A stretch of DNA of 64,000 bases from Gammaproteobacteria bacterium (GTDB lineage: Bacteria > Pseudomonadota > Gammaproteobacteria > DSM-19610), in NCBI GenBank assembly GCA_015494295.1, contig WGBO01000045.1, forward strand, positions 1 to 64,000, in the 5' to 3' direction. Each line of letters opens with the position of its first letter. The stretch's first letter is position 1. The position numbers were made by a program, and so were the translations under genes. The notes beneath the pieces were generated by a model that searched no databases, was not told the origin of the DNA, and was given only the letters and a program-made list of their open reading frames with translations. Shown one piece after another: positions 25,970-36,617 of the stretch.

Positions 25970-27388
25970 CTAATCGACGCGGTTATACACATCTTCAAAC
26001 CGCACAATATCATCCTCACCGAGGTAACTCCCCGACTGCACCTCGATGATCTCCAGCGGAATCGTGCCGGGATTCTCCAGCCGGTGTGTCGTCCCCAGGG
26101 GAATATAGGTGGATTCGTTCTCTGACAGCATGAACACTTCGTCGCCCCGGGTCACCTTCGCGGTGCCGGACACAACGATCCAGTGCTCGGCCCGGTGATG
26201 GTGCATCTGCAGGGAAAGCTGGGCACCGGGCTTCACGGTCAGCCGTTTCACCTGGTAGCGGTTACCATGATCGATACCTTCATAGTCGCCCCATGGCCGG
26301 TAGACACGGCTGTGGAAACGATACTCCGCGCGATCGAATTCCTTCAGCCTGGAGACGATGGCCTTGACGTCCTGGCAACAGTTCTTGTCGGCCACCAGCA
26401 CGGCATCCGCGGTCTCCACCACGATCACGCCGTCCAGACCGACGGCCGCAATACAGCGCTTGTCAGCCATCAACAGAGAGTTCTTCGTTTCGTGAGTCAG
26501 CACATCGCCACGCGCGACGTTACCGTCTCCGTCCTGTTCCGACACTTCCCAGATGGACGACCAGGAGCCGACGTCCGACCAGGTCGTCTCCAGCGGCACC
26601 ACAGCGGCGCGGTCGGTCCTTTCCATGACGGCGTAGTCGATGGAGTCGGAAGGCGAGGCCAGAAAGGCGTCTTTCTCGACGCGCAGGAAATCCGCGTCGC
26701 GGCTGGAATGCTCCATGGCCACCCGGCAGGCGGCCAGGATATCGGGATCGTGCTTGCCGATCTCCTCCAGCCAACTGTCGGCGCGCATGACGAAGATACC
26801 GCTGTTCCAGTAGTAATCGCCCGAATCGATGTAGGTCTTCGCAGTGTCGGCGTCCGGCTTCTCGACGAAACGGTCGACCCTGAAACAGGACGTGCCATCG
26901 ATCTGCTTGCCGCGGTTGATATAGCCGTACCCGGTTTCCGGCTTGTTCGCCACTACGCCAAAAGTAACCAGAAAGCCCTGTCCGGCCAGCGCGCCGCCCT
27001 GCTCCACCGCAGCCGCAAACGCGTCCGGGTCCGGAATCACGTGGTCCGCGGGCATCGCGACCATGGTGGCGTCGGGATCCTTTTCCACCAGGTAGAGGGC
27101 CGCCAACGTCAACGCCGGCGCGGTATTGCGCCCTTCCGGTTCCAGCAGAATGGCTTCCGTGTCCTTGCCGAGAGCACGCACCTGTTCGGCAACCAGAAAA
27201 CGGTGTTCCTCGTTGCACACGAACAGCGGCGCCTGCACGGACTCGATTCCATCGAGACGTATCGCGGTGTCCTGCAACAGGGTGCGCTCGCCAAACATCG
27301 GCAACAAGGGTTTGGGATAGAACTCTCGGGAGGCGGGCCAGAGGCGGCTGCCTGCTCCACCGGACAGAATTACCGGGTAATAGTGCAT
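25970..27388 (-). CDS. manC: Mannose-1-phosphate guanylyltransferase / mannose-6-phosphate isomerase
   Basis: A bifunctional ManC/AlgA-type enzyme of 472 residues. The N-terminal nucleotidyltransferase shows LSGGAGSRLWPASRE and FVEKPD; the C-terminal cupin (from about residue 355) has RPWGDYEGID, LSLQMHHHRAEHWIVVSGTA and the rest of the isomerase metal site. It makes GDP-mannose and interconverts fructose- and mannose-6-phosphate. The frame is open to 27,478, but the ATG at 27,386-27,388 (MHYYPVILSGG) is the family start. No manB or GDP-mannose-modifying gene is in view. Base composition is like the core genome, not like the locus downstream. Confidence 0.95.
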   Translation of the reverse strand: MHYYPVILSGGAGSRLWPASREFYPKPLLPMFGERTLLQDTAIRLDGIESVQAPLFVCNEEHRFLVAEQVRALGKDTEAILLEPEGRNTAPALTLAALYLVEKDPDATMVAMPADHVIPDPDAFAAAVEQGGALAGQGFLVTFGVVANKPETGYGYINRGKQIDGTSCFRVDRFVEKPDADTAKTYIDSGDYYWNSGIFVMRADSWLEEIGKHDPDILAACRVAMEHSSRDADFLRVEKDAFLASPSDSIDYAVMERTDRAAVVPLETTWSDVGSWSSIWEVSEQDGDGNVARGDVLTHETKNSLLMADKRCIAAVGLDGVIVVETADAVLVADKNCCQDVKAIVSRLKEFDRAEYRFHSRVYRPWGDYEGIDHGNRYQVKRLTVKPGAQLSLQMHHHRAEHWIVVSGTAKVTRGDEVFMLSENESTYIPLGTTHRLENPGTIPLEIIEVQSGSYLGEDDIVRFEDVYNRVD

Positions 27389-27529
27389 GATATCGGGTAT
27401 CTCGATGGGGCGCTCGGGCCTGAATATTGTTACGCAGACGATACCCAAAACCCCCTGACCGGTCAATCGCCGCGGCACCGGAGAGAGGGCTTATCTTGTT
27501 AAATTTTCGAGACTATTTCCTTTTTCTCA

Positions 27530-27634
27530 CACAAGCCGGAGGTCTATGCCTCTGACAGCCCGCCGGTCACTTCCCTGTGGCCCGCGCGCGTCCCTGCGAA
27601 ACGCGCCGTGCAGAGGCATAGCCTCCGGCCTGTG
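27530..27634. repeat. Long imperfect inverted repeat between manC and comEA
   Basis: Arms at 27,530-27,554 and 27,611-27,634 pair along 23 of 25 positions (one mismatch and one bulged T); the core of each arm reads CAGAGGCATAG on one side and its complement on the other. The 56-base spacer holds a second small hairpin (GCGCGT...ACGCGC). It lies in the 301-base stretch 27,389-27,689, which has no credible gene. There is no T-run on either side, so it is not a plain intrinsic terminator. It could be a dispersed palindromic element or a structured RNA; I cannot tell from one copy. Confidence 0.6.
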
Positions 27635-27645
27635 CGAATCACGCC

Positions 27646-27680
27646 GCGCCGGCCACCGCCTGAAAGGCAGCGGCCGGCGC
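27646..27680 (-). terminator. GC-rich hairpin just after comEA
   Basis: Arms 27,646-27,660 and 27,666-27,680 pair with two mismatches around a TGAAA loop, starting nine bases after the comEA stop. The position fits a 3'-end structure for comEA. No U-tract follows on the minus strand, so if it ends transcription it does so weakly or with Rho. Confidence 0.4.
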
Positions 27681-27689
27681 CACGCATGC

Positions 27690-27968
27690 TCAGGGCTGCG
27701 CCCGCGTTTCCCCCACGGTGAGGTAGGCACGGTTGATTTCCAGGGTCCGTTCGCCAATACCCTTGACCCTCATCAGGTCGTCCACGCGCTGAAACGGCCC
27801 GTTGGTCTGGCGGTAGCGCACGATGGCCATGGCTTTCTCCGGTCCGACGCCATTGAGCCCCTCGACCAGGGCTTCGGAATCGGCGGTGTTGATATTGACG
27901 ACGGAACCGGCGAAAGCCAGCATCGGAACCAGCAGCAGGGCCGCCAGGAACAGTTTGAGTTTCATCAT
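27690..27968 (-). CDS. comEA: ComEA-family helix-hairpin-helix DNA-binding protein
   Basis: The 92-residue protein has a signal peptide (MMKLKLFLAALLLVPMLAFA) and then VNINTADSEALVEGLNGVGPEKAMAIVRYRQTNGPF and VKGIGERTLE, two helix-hairpin-helix motifs of the ComEA type. In competent bacteria such periplasmic proteins bind incoming DNA and ratchet it inward. GGAGG ten bases before the first of two adjacent ATGs supports this start over the longer open frame. No other competence gene is near. Confidence 0.88.
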   Translation of the reverse strand: MMKLKLFLAALLLVPMLAFAGSVVNINTADSEALVEGLNGVGPEKAMAIVRYRQTNGPFQRVDDLMRVKGIGERTLEINRAYLTVGETRAQP

Positions 27969-28115
27969 GGCAGGATATCCTCCGTGAAAATGACCTGGCA
28001 CACCCCCTGTGCGCCAAGGCGCCGCAGCAGCGGCGCGAGTCCGGAATGCTACAGAAACGCGGCAAACGGACAATCAGCGTTTTCGGATTCTGCTGTAGGA
28101 AAATACTGACAGGTG

Positions 28116-28835
28116 TCAGCCCAGCGCCTGAATCTCCGCCTGGATCGCTTCCAGAGCCTGCACCGGGTCGGGCGCCCTGGTCACCGGCCGGCCGATCACC
28201 AGGTAACCCGCGCCGTCACGGATGGCGTCCGCGGGAGTCATCACCCGCGTCTGGTCGTCAAGCGCGGCGCCGGCTGGCCGCACACCCGGCGTGACCAGCA
28301 GGAAATCGTCGCCCGACTGCGCGCGCAGCCGCGCCGCCTCGCGCGGCGAACAGACCACACCGTCCAGCCCGGCGGCCCTGGCCAGCGCCGCCAGCCGTTC
28401 CACCTGCGCCGCCGGCTCGTCGGATATGCCGATCTCGGCCAGGTCCTCGGCGCCCATGCTGGTCAGCACCGTGACGCCGATCAACAGGGGCCGGCGGCCG
28501 GAAACCTTGTCGAGCGTCTCCGCGGCGGCTTCCATCATGCGCCGGCCGCCGGAGGCGTGCACGTTCATCATCCACACGCCCAGTTGCGCGGCGGCTTCGC
28601 AGGCCCGCGCCACGGTATTGGGGATGTCGTGGAACTTGAGATCCAGAAATACATCGTGCCCCAGTGCCACCAGTTGCCGCACCAGTTCCGGGCCGGCACT
28701 GGTAAACAGCTCCTTGCCCACTTTCAGCCGGCAACTGCCGGGCGGCAGTCCACGCACGAAGCGCACGGCGGTATCCCCGTCGGGAAAATCCAGCGCCACG
28801 ATGACGCGCGGCCCTTCTATCGATGTCTGCTTCAT
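28116..28835 (-). CDS. pyrF: Orotidine-5'-phosphate decarboxylase
   Basis: PyrF makes UMP from OMP in pyrimidine synthesis. The 239-residue protein has [13 protein letters not shown], the catalytic [11 protein letters not shown] (K and D residues) near residue 67, VHASGG, and the phosphate loop VTPGVRPAG...[11 protein letters not shown], all standard. The ATG at 28,833-28,835 overlaps the lapB stop as ATGA, which argues for coupling and against the longer open frame. lapB-pyrF adjacency is common in gammaproteobacteria. Confidence 0.97.
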   Translation of the reverse strand: MKQTSIEGPRVIVALDFPDGDTAVRFVRGLPPGSCRLKVGKELFTSAGPELVRQLVALGHDVFLDLKFHDIPNTVARACEAAAQLGVWMMNVHASGGRRMMEAAAETLDKVSGRRPLLIGVTVLTSMGAEDLAEIGISDEPAAQVERLAALARAAGLDGVVCSPREAARLRAQSGDDFLLVTPGVRPAGAALDDQTRVMTPADAIRDGAGYLVIGRPVTRAPDPVQALEAIQAEIQALG

Positions 28836-29848
28836 TCCACACTTCCTGCCTTGATGGGTTTGACGCTGCTCCAGCACTGGCAGCCGGGACATTGCCAGAA
28901 CAGCTTGCGACTGCTGAACCCGCACTGGCGGCAGCGATAGCGCAGTTGCGGCACCACTGCCTGGGCGGCATTCTGGTCGACCACATTCTTGCGGTAGAAC
29001 AGCAGCCAGGGGTGGCGCTCGGCCAGGCCGTCGATGTAACCGGTCCACTCATCCGCCCGCCCCAGTTCGAGCAAGCCGTCGCGTATCTCGCCGAGCACTT
29101 CCGGCAGCAGTTCCGCGCACTGGGACTCCACCCGCCGCAACACTTCCACCGCGTCCCCGATCCGTCCCAGCACGCGCAGGCATCGGCCTTTCAGCAGGGT
29201 CGCGCGCACACAGCCGGGGTCCTCGACCAGCGCTTCGTCCGCGTAGACTTCGGCGCGCAAAGTGTTGCCGCGTTCGAGCGCGGCTTCGCCGAGCGCGCAC
29301 AGGTATTGCGCCAGGCGCTGTTTCCAGGTCTGGTCGCCGCGCGATGCGAACACGCGCGCCAGTTCGGCGGCGTTGGCCCACTCCTTCTCCTGCTGGTAGA
29401 GGTCGACCAGGTGGGTGCGCGCGTCGTCGCCGTAGCGCGGTGTATCGAGCAAATCGAGAAACAGCTTTTCCGCCCGGTCCAGCAAACCGGCCTTGAGAAA
29501 ATCGCGCCCCAGTTCGAGCGTGGCCTGTGCACGCAGCTTTGCGCTCAGGCCGCTGCGGTCGATGATGTTGCGGTGAACGCGGATCGCACGGTCAACTTCG
29601 CCACGCCGGCGGAACAGGCTGCCCAGCACCAGGTGCAGCTCCACGGTGTCGGGGTCGACCTCGACCATCTGCACCAGCACTTCGGTGGCCTTGTCCGGCT
29701 GTTCGTTCAGAAGGTAGTTGAGGCCCTTGCCATAGGCCGAGTTGAGCCGGGCCTTGGCGCGCCGCTGTTGCTCGCGCTGCCGATAGCTCGCCGCCCACCA
29801 GCCGGAGAACGCCGCGAGCGGCAACAGCAACCAGAACAATGTCGGCAC
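28832..29848 (-). CDS. lapB: LapB (YciM) lipopolysaccharide assembly protein
   Basis: LapB tethers the FtsH-LpxC control of lipid A synthesis at the inner membrane. The 338-residue protein has one N-terminal membrane helix ([20 protein letters not shown]), about seven TPR-type repeats (residues 40-280), and a C-terminal rubredoxin-like zinc site with [19 protein letters not shown] (four cysteines). I use the GTG at 29,846-29,848: GGGGA lies eight bases before it and it begins ten bases after lapA. It overlaps pyrF. Confidence 0.93.
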   Translation of the reverse strand: MPTLFWLLLPLAAFSGWWAASYRQREQQRRAKARLNSAYGKGLNYLLNEQPDKATEVLVQMVEVDPDTVELHLVLGSLFRRRGEVDRAIRVHRNIIDRSGLSAKLRAQATLELGRDFLKAGLLDRAEKLFLDLLDTPRYGDDARTHLVDLYQQEKEWANAAELARVFASRGDQTWKQRLAQYLCALGEAALERGNTLRAEVYADEALVEDPGCVRATLLKGRCLRVLGRIGDAVEVLRRVESQCAELLPEVLGEIRDGLLELGRADEWTGYIDGLAERHPWLLFYRKNVVDQNAAQAVVPQLRYRCRQCGFSSRKLFWQCPGCQCWSSVKPIKAGSVE

Positions 29849-29858
29849 GACAGATCCC

Positions 29859-30158
29859 CTACTTGCGCGCGGGCAACACGTCGCCCCCTTCGTGACCGCT
29901 GCTGTCCTCACGCTCCAGGCGTTTCAAGCGGCGGCGCAGGCGGAACATCTGCTGCTTCTGGCGCAACAGGATACCCATGCTGACCAGCACGCCGATCACC
30001 GCACCGGTCGCCAGCGCCACCACCACGATCATCGACAGCGGGATCTCGCGATAACCGAAGTAGTAGTTGAGCGGAACCGGCTCGGCATTCAGCACCGCAA
30101 ACGACAAGCCCAGCACGATCAGCACGATGAGCAATAGAATGTTGAGCAGGCGCAGCAT
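29859..30158 (-). CDS. lapA: LapA-domain inner-membrane protein
   Basis: The 99-residue protein has two membrane helices (residues 5-23 and about 42-63), NAEPVPLNYYFG between them, and a basic cytoplasmic helix (RQKQQMFRLRRRLKRLE), as in LapA/YciS. It partners LapB in lipopolysaccharide assembly. lapA-lapB-pyrF form a run downstream of ihfB on the same strand. Confidence 0.92.
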   Translation of the reverse strand: MLRLLNILLLIVLIVLGLSFAVLNAEPVPLNYYFGYREIPLSMIVVVALATGAVIGVLVSMGILLRQKQQMFRLRRRLKRLEREDSSGHEGGDVLPARK

Positions 30159-30271
30159 GGACAGCCTCTTGGGAACTCGCTTTGGAAAACCGGATTATCG
30201 GCGCTTTATCCGCGCGCGGCAAATTTTCAATGGAGTCTGTCCCACATTGGAAAATCATCGAAAAACTGGCG

Positions 30272-30302
30272 AAAAAAAAAACGCCGGACGAGGCCGGCGT
30301 TT
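30272..30302 (-). terminator. Rho-independent terminator after ihfB
   Basis: On the minus strand an AAACGCCGG / CCGGCGTTT stem with a six-base loop is followed by a run of about ten T residues, a textbook intrinsic terminator. It lies 28 bases beyond the ihfB stop and separates rpsA-ihfB from lapAB. Confidence 0.9.
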
Positions 30303-30330
30303 CTGGTGTTGCACGGGATTTGGCGTTCGG

Positions 30331-30699
30331 TCAGAACAGGCTGCCGCTGCTGGAAGGCGTCGATTCACCTTCGGGGGCGGCGGGCGGCGTGTTCTCGGCC
30401 GGCTCCTTGTCCTTGCGTGCGTAGATATTCACCCGTTCGCGCAATTCCTTGCCGGGCTTGAAATGGGGGACGTACTTGGCGGCGAGCGCAACGGCTTCCC
30501 CGGTCTTGGGGTTACGGCCCATGCGCGGCGGCCGGTAGTGCAACGAGAAGCTGCCAAAGCCGCGGATCTCGATACGGTTGCCGGTCGACAGGGACTGACT
30601 CATCTGCTCAATCAGACTTTTCACCGCCAGTTCGACATCCTTGTGGTTCAGATGACTGTTCTTGGCTGCGAGCACTTCAATCAATTCAGACTTCGTCAT
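30331..30699 (-). CDS. ihfB: Integration host factor beta subunit with C-terminal extension
   Basis: A DNA-bending HU/IHF protein: [11 protein letters not shown] at the start, [25 protein letters not shown] in the beta-arm region with the conserved intercalating proline, and [15 protein letters not shown] near the end. The family usually stops at about 94-100 residues; this one runs to 122, with a tail (about residues 96-122) rich in E, P, S and G that looks disordered. Its position after rpsA is conserved in gammaproteobacteria and supports the beta subunit rather than HU. Confidence 0.95.
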   Translation of the reverse strand: MTKSELIEVLAAKNSHLNHKDVELAVKSLIEQMSQSLSTGNRIEIRGFGSFSLHYRPPRMGRNPKTGEAVALAAKYVPHFKPGKELRERVNIYARKDKEPAENTPPAAPEGESTPSSSGSLF

Positions 30700-30776
30700 A
30701 TAGCTGTCCCCGATTCACGGCCGGGGCCAAAACGGCCCCTCCGCCCTGTACGTCCTAGTTTAGACCAAATTATTGA

Positions 30777-32453
<1,677 letters not shown>

Positions 32454-32612
32454 GGGTTAAAGATCCTTCCGCGGCGTAAATGCAGCGGCATAAGTAAAAT
32501 CCGCACGACCGTAAACATCCCGGTTGGCGGGTTGAGGTTGAACACACCGGCACGGGAAAATCCCGCTACCGGACCGCGTAACCGGGAAGTATAACCTTAT
32601 AGTCTTTGCATT

Positions 32613-33299
32613 TCACGGGTTTAGGCGATTTTTTATGGCCGCGAGAACCCGTGAGACAGTGGTGGGAATATCCAGCGAGGTGGTGTCGATGATTTCGGCG
32701 TCTTCGGCGGGTTTCAGGGGCGCCACGGCTCGCGAGGCATCGCGCTCGTCACGCGCCTGGATATCCGCCAGGATGGCCTCGTAGGGCGCCTCCTTTCCCT
32801 TTTCCTTCAGTTGCTTGTAGCGTCTTCTTGCACGCTCTTCTGCGCTTGCGGTAAGAAAAAACTTGGCGTCGGCATCGGGAAACACGACGGTTCCCATGTC
32901 GCGCCCGTCGGCCACCAGTCCGGGCGGCTGGCGGAAATCGCGCTGGCGTTGCAGCAGCGCTGCGCGCACCGCCGGAAGCGCGGCGACCTTCGAAGCGCCT
33001 GCACCCGCCGCCTCGGTGCGGATCTCGCCGCCGACCTCGCGGCCGTCCAGCAGCACGCTGTCGCCCTCACCGTCGGCGGGGAAACGGATGTCCAGCCCCG
33101 CGGCCAGTTCCGCCAGCGCCGCTTCGTCATCCAGCGCGATGCCGCGTTGCCGGGCGGCCAGCGCCAGCACCCGGTACAGGGCGCCGCTGTCGAGGAAGTG
33201 AAACCCCAGCTCGCGCGCCACGGCCTGGCTGATGGTGCCCTTGCCCGAACCGCTGGGACCGTCGACGGTGATCACCGGTACGCTGATATCGGACATCAT
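32613..33299 (-). CDS. cmk: Cytidylate kinase
   Basis: Cmk phosphorylates CMP and dCMP. The 228-residue protein has the P-loop [41 protein letters not shown] and [13 protein letters not shown], the normal order for the family. It overlaps the end of aroA by four bases (two adjacent ATGs at 33,294-33,299), giving a tight aroA-cmk-rpsA order that is widely conserved. Confidence 0.97.
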   Translation of the reverse strand: MMSDISVPVITVDGPSGSGKGTISQAVARELGFHFLDSGALYRVLALAARQRGIALDDEAALAELAAGLDIRFPADGEGDSVLLDGREVGGEIRTEAAGAGASKVAALPAVRAALLQRQRDFRQPPGLVADGRDMGTVVFPDADAKFFLTASAEERARRRYKQLKEKGKEAPYEAILADIQARDERDASRAVAPLKPAEDAEIIDTTSLDIPTTVSRVLAAIKNRLNP

Positions 33300-34618
33300 T
33301 CCCCCTCCGCGCGGATCGACAGGCCGGCGCCGGCGGCGAGCGCCACAAAACCGGGGAAGGAGGTGTTCACGTTGTCGCAGTCATCGATATGGATATCGCC
33401 ACTGGCGCGCAGTGCCGCCATGGCGAAGGACATGGCGATACGATGGTCGCCACAACTGTCGACCCGGCCAGCGCCGATCGCACCACCTTCGATGACGATG
33501 CCGTCTGGCGTCGGATTCGCATCCACGCCCAGCGCCCGCAGGCCGTCGGCCATCACCTGGATACGGTCGCTCTCCTTCACCCGCAGCTCCTCCGCGCCGG
33601 TGAGCACGGTGCGTCCTTCCGCGCAGGCCGCGGCGACGAACAGGGCCGGAAATTCGTCGATAGCCAGCGGCACCTGCGCCTCGGGAATCTCGATACCGTG
33701 CAACGGCGCGTGGCGCACGCGCAGGTCCGCCACCGGTTCGCCACCCACTTCACGCGGGTTCAGCACCTCGATGTCGGCCCCCATCAAACGCAGAATCTCC
33801 AGCACGCCGGTACGCGTCGGGTTGACGCCCACGTGCTCGATGAGCAGGTCCGAGCCTGGGGCAATCGACGCGCCCACCAGGAAAAACGCCGCCGAGGAGA
33901 TATCCGACGGCACGTCGATGCTGGCGGCGCGCACGCTGCCCCCGCCCTCCACGCAGGCGCGGCTGCCCTCGCGCGCGACCGGGTAGCCCATGCCCGCCAG
34001 CATGCGCTCGGTGTGGTCGCGGGTGGGCGCGGGTTCGGTAACGCAGGTGCGCCCCCCGGCGTACAGGCCGGCCAGCAGCAGGCAGGACTTGACCTGGGCA
34101 CTGGCCACCGGCATGTCGTAGTCGATGCCCCTGAGGCGCTGTCCTCCGCGAATCCGCAACGGCGCGGTGCCGGCCTCGGTGGCCTCGATAACGGCGCCCA
34201 TGCGCGCCAGCGGCTCGGTGACGCGGCGCATGGGTCGGCTCATCAGCGACGCATCACCGACCAGTTCCACGTCGAAGGACTGCCCGGCCAGCAGCCCCGA
34301 CAGCAGCCGCATGGAGGTGCCGGAGTTGCCGAGATCCAGCGGACCGGACGGCGCCTTCAGACCGTGCATACCGACACCGTGCACGGTCACGCGCCCGTCG
34401 TCCGGCCCTTCGATGGACACGCCCATGGCGCGAAAGGCGCCGAGCGTGGCGAGGCTGTCCTCGCCTTCGAGGAAACCGCGAATCCCGGTCACGCCATCGG
34501 CCAGCGAGCCGAGCATGATGGCACGGTGCGAGATGGACTTGTCGCCCGGCACTCGCAAGGTGCCGCGCAGCGCGCCGCCGGGCGCAAGGTGAAATTGCAA
34601 TCTGTTGGAACCGCTCAT
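33296..34618 (-). CDS. aroA: 3-phosphoshikimate 1-carboxyvinyltransferase (EPSP synthase)
   Basis: AroA joins shikimate-3-phosphate and PEP in chorismate synthesis. The 440-residue protein has [20 protein letters not shown] near the N-terminus, [19 protein letters not shown] (PEP-binding signature) and [25 protein letters not shown] with Ala-free wording suggests the class II-like branch found in pseudomonads, but I cannot place glyphosate class safely. The ATG at 34,616-34,618 is the family start, seven bases after tyrA; the frame is open far upstream only because of GC content. In Pseudomonas tyrA and aroA are fused; here they are separate. Confidence 0.95.
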   Translation of the reverse strand: MSGSNRLQFHLAPGGALRGTLRVPGDKSISHRAIMLGSLADGVTGIRGFLEGEDSLATLGAFRAMGVSIEGPDDGRVTVHGVGMHGLKAPSGPLDLGNSGTSMRLLSGLLAGQSFDVELVGDASLMSRPMRRVTEPLARMGAVIEATEAGTAPLRIRGGQRLRGIDYDMPVASAQVKSCLLLAGLYAGGRTCVTEPAPTRDHTERMLAGMGYPVAREGSRACVEGGGSVRAASIDVPSDISSAAFFLVGASIAPGSDLLIEHVGVNPTRTGVLEILRLMGADIEVLNPREVGGEPVADLRVRHAPLHGIEIPEAQVPLAIDEFPALFVAAACAEGRTVLTGAEELRVKESDRIQVMADGLRALGVDANPTPDGIVIEGGAIGAGRVDSCGDHRIAMSFAMAALRASGDIHIDDCDNVNTSFPGFVALAAGAGLSIRAEGE

Positions 34619-34625
34619 GGCAGTG

Positions 34626-35504
34626 TCAGTCCTGTGATGATTCGGCCGGATCGTTGAAAGCGTCGCGTGCCCGCTTGGCCTCGGTGAAAATGCGTTGCAG
34701 GGTTTCGTCGTCGTGTCGGTCGACCGCGTCGCGCAATACCCGCAGATCGGTTTCGAAACGGTCCAGCGCGTGTAACAGGGCATCGCGGTTGGCGAGGCAG
34801 ATATCGCGCCACATGGTGGGGTCGCTGGAGGCGATGCGCGTAAAGTCGCGAAACCCGCCGGCCGCGTACTCGAAAATCTCGCGCTGTTCGGCCATGCGCG
34901 CCAGGCTCTCGACCAGCGCAAAAGCCAGCATGTGCGGCAGATGGCTGGTGGCCGCCAGCACCTCGTCGTGGTGTTCCACGCTCATGGTGTTGACCTGCGC
35001 GCCCGCCGCTTCCCACATGGCGCGCACTTTCGCGGTGGCTTCCGGCGCAGTCTGCGCGGTGGGCGTCAGGATCACCCGGCGCCCGCGGTAGAGCTCGGGA
35101 AAAGACGCCGCCACCCCGCTCCGCTCGGTACCGGCAATCGGGTGGCCGGGCACGAACCAGTCCGGCACCCGCCCCAGCGCCGCGTCCAGGTCGCGCACCA
35201 CGCTGGCCTTGGCACTGCCGCCGTCGGTGACCACCGCGCCGGGCGACAGCGCCGGACCAATGCGCTCGAACACGGCGCGCATGGCGCCCAGTGGCACCGA
35301 CACGAATACCATGTCGGCGCCGGCCACGGCCTTCGCCGGGTCGGTATCGTAACGGTCGATCACCCCCAGGTCGACGGCTTCCTGCAGGTGCCCGGCGCGG
35401 CGGCTGCTGCCGACGATCTCGTCGACGTAACCGGCCTCGCGCAGCGCCCGCGCCAGCGAGCCGCCGATCAGCCCCACACCGACGATGCACAGGCGCCGGA
35501 TCAC
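34626..35504 (-). CDS. tyrA: Prephenate/arogenate dehydrogenase
   Basis: This 292-residue NAD-dependent enzyme of tyrosine synthesis has VGVGLIGGSLARALREAG (Rossmann loop), VPLGAM, VPGHPIAGTERSG with the catalytic His, and HHDEVLAATSHLPH. It has no fused chorismate mutase or ACT domain. It starts at GTG overlapping the hisC stop (GTGA), inside the hisC-tyrA-aroA-cmk run. Confidence 0.93.
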   Translation of the reverse strand: MIRRLCIVGVGLIGGSLARALREAGYVDEIVGSSRRAGHLQEAVDLGVIDRYDTDPAKAVAGADMVFVSVPLGAMRAVFERIGPALSPGAVVTDGGSAKASVVRDLDAALGRVPDWFVPGHPIAGTERSGVAASFPELYRGRRVILTPTAQTAPEATAKVRAMWEAAGAQVNTMSVEHHDEVLAATSHLPHMLAFALVESLARMAEQREIFEYAAGGFRDFTRIASSDPTMWRDICLANRDALLHALDRFETDLRVLRDAVDRHDDETLQRIFTEAKRARDAFNDPAESSQD

Positions 35505-36607
35505 GCCAGCACCTTGCCGAGCGCATCGAGACAGCGCCGGTTTTCGTGTTCGAGGCCAACGCTGATACGCAGGTAGCCCGGCATGCCGTAGTTGTCCACC
35601 GGCCGCACGATCACGCCCTCGCGCAACAGTGCCTCATAGACATCGGCGGCATCGCGCCCCGTGTCCACCGCCACGAAGTTGCCGACCGAGGGGATAAACG
35701 GCAGCGTCAGTTCGTTGAACCCCGCCACCAGTTGCGCCATGCCGGCACGGTTGACCTCCACCGCGCGCGCCAGGTGTTCGCGGTCGTCCAGCGCCGCGCA
35801 GGCGGCGAGCTGGGCGAAGCTGTTGACGTTGAAGGGCTGTCGCACCCGGTTCAGCACGTCGGCCAGTTCCGGCTGGCTGATGCCGTAGCCGACGCGCAGC
35901 GACGCCAGCCCGTAGGCCTTGGAGAAGGTGCGCGTCACCAGCAGGTTGGGGAAATCGTTCAGCCACCGGGAGCTGTCCGGGTAGTCCGCTTCGTCGACGT
36001 ACTCGAAATAGGCCTCGTCGATCACCACCACCACGTTCGCCGGCACCGCCTCGACGAAGGCGCGCAGCGACCGGCCGGGCAGCCAGGTGCCGGTCGGATT
36101 GTTGGGATTGGCGATGAACACCACCCGGGTATCGTCATCGATCTGCGCCAGCATGGCGTCGAGATCGTGGCCGAACAGCGGACCACGGCTGCCATTGTGC
36201 GCCGCGGCCACACGCGAACGCGCGCCAATGGCCTGGGTGACGATGGGATAGACCGCGAATGCGTGCGCGGAAAACACCGCCGAGGTCTGCGGCGACAAGA
36301 AGGCGCGCGCCACCAGTTCCAGCACGTCGTTGGACCCGTTGCCGAGGGTGATACACTCCGGTGCCACCCCGTGGCGCCTGGCCAGCTTCGCCTTCAGTTC
36401 AAAACCGTTGCCATCGGGGTAACGCGCCAGTTCATCGAAACCGCCGCGCAGGGCCGCCAGCACCTTCTCCGACGGGCCGAGAGGGTTTTCATTGGACGCC
36501 AGCTTGACGGCGTCGCGGATGCCGTATTCGCGCTCCAGTTCGGAGAGCGGCTTGCCGGGCGCATAGGGGCGCAGGGCCTGCACACCGGGAATCGCGGATT
36601 CAAGCAT
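35501..36607 (-). CDS. hisC: Histidinol-phosphate / aromatic aminotransferase
   Basis: The 368-residue class I/II aminotransferase has KLASNENPLGPSEKVLAAL, GNGSNDVLELVARAF, ANPNNPTGTW, VIDEAYFEYV and the PLP-lysine motif TFSKAYGLASLRVGYG. Position between pheA and tyrA suggests it is the HisC2-type copy that serves aromatic amino acid synthesis as well as histidine (inference). The ATG at 36,605-36,607 lies ten bases after pheA. Confidence 0.95.
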   Translation of the reverse strand: MLESAIPGVQALRPYAPGKPLSELEREYGIRDAVKLASNENPLGPSEKVLAALRGGFDELARYPDGNGFELKAKLARRHGVAPECITLGNGSNDVLELVARAFLSPQTSAVFSAHAFAVYPIVTQAIGARSRVAAAHNGSRGPLFGHDLDAMLAQIDDDTRVVFIANPNNPTGTWLPGRSLRAFVEAVPANVVVVIDEAYFEYVDEADYPDSSRWLNDFPNLLVTRTFSKAYGLASLRVGYGISQPELADVLNRVRQPFNVNSFAQLAACAALDDREHLARAVEVNRAGMAQLVAGFNELTLPFIPSVGNFVAVDTGRDAADVYEALLREGVIVRPVDNYGMPGYLRISVGLEHENRRCLDALGKVLA

Positions 36608-36617
36608 CGCGGCAGTC

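Noticed and set aside
26183..27502. Long plus-strand open frame opposite manC
   Set aside because: It is antisense to a clear manC; GC-rich codons leave the opposite strand open. The translation is low-complexity with no family motif.
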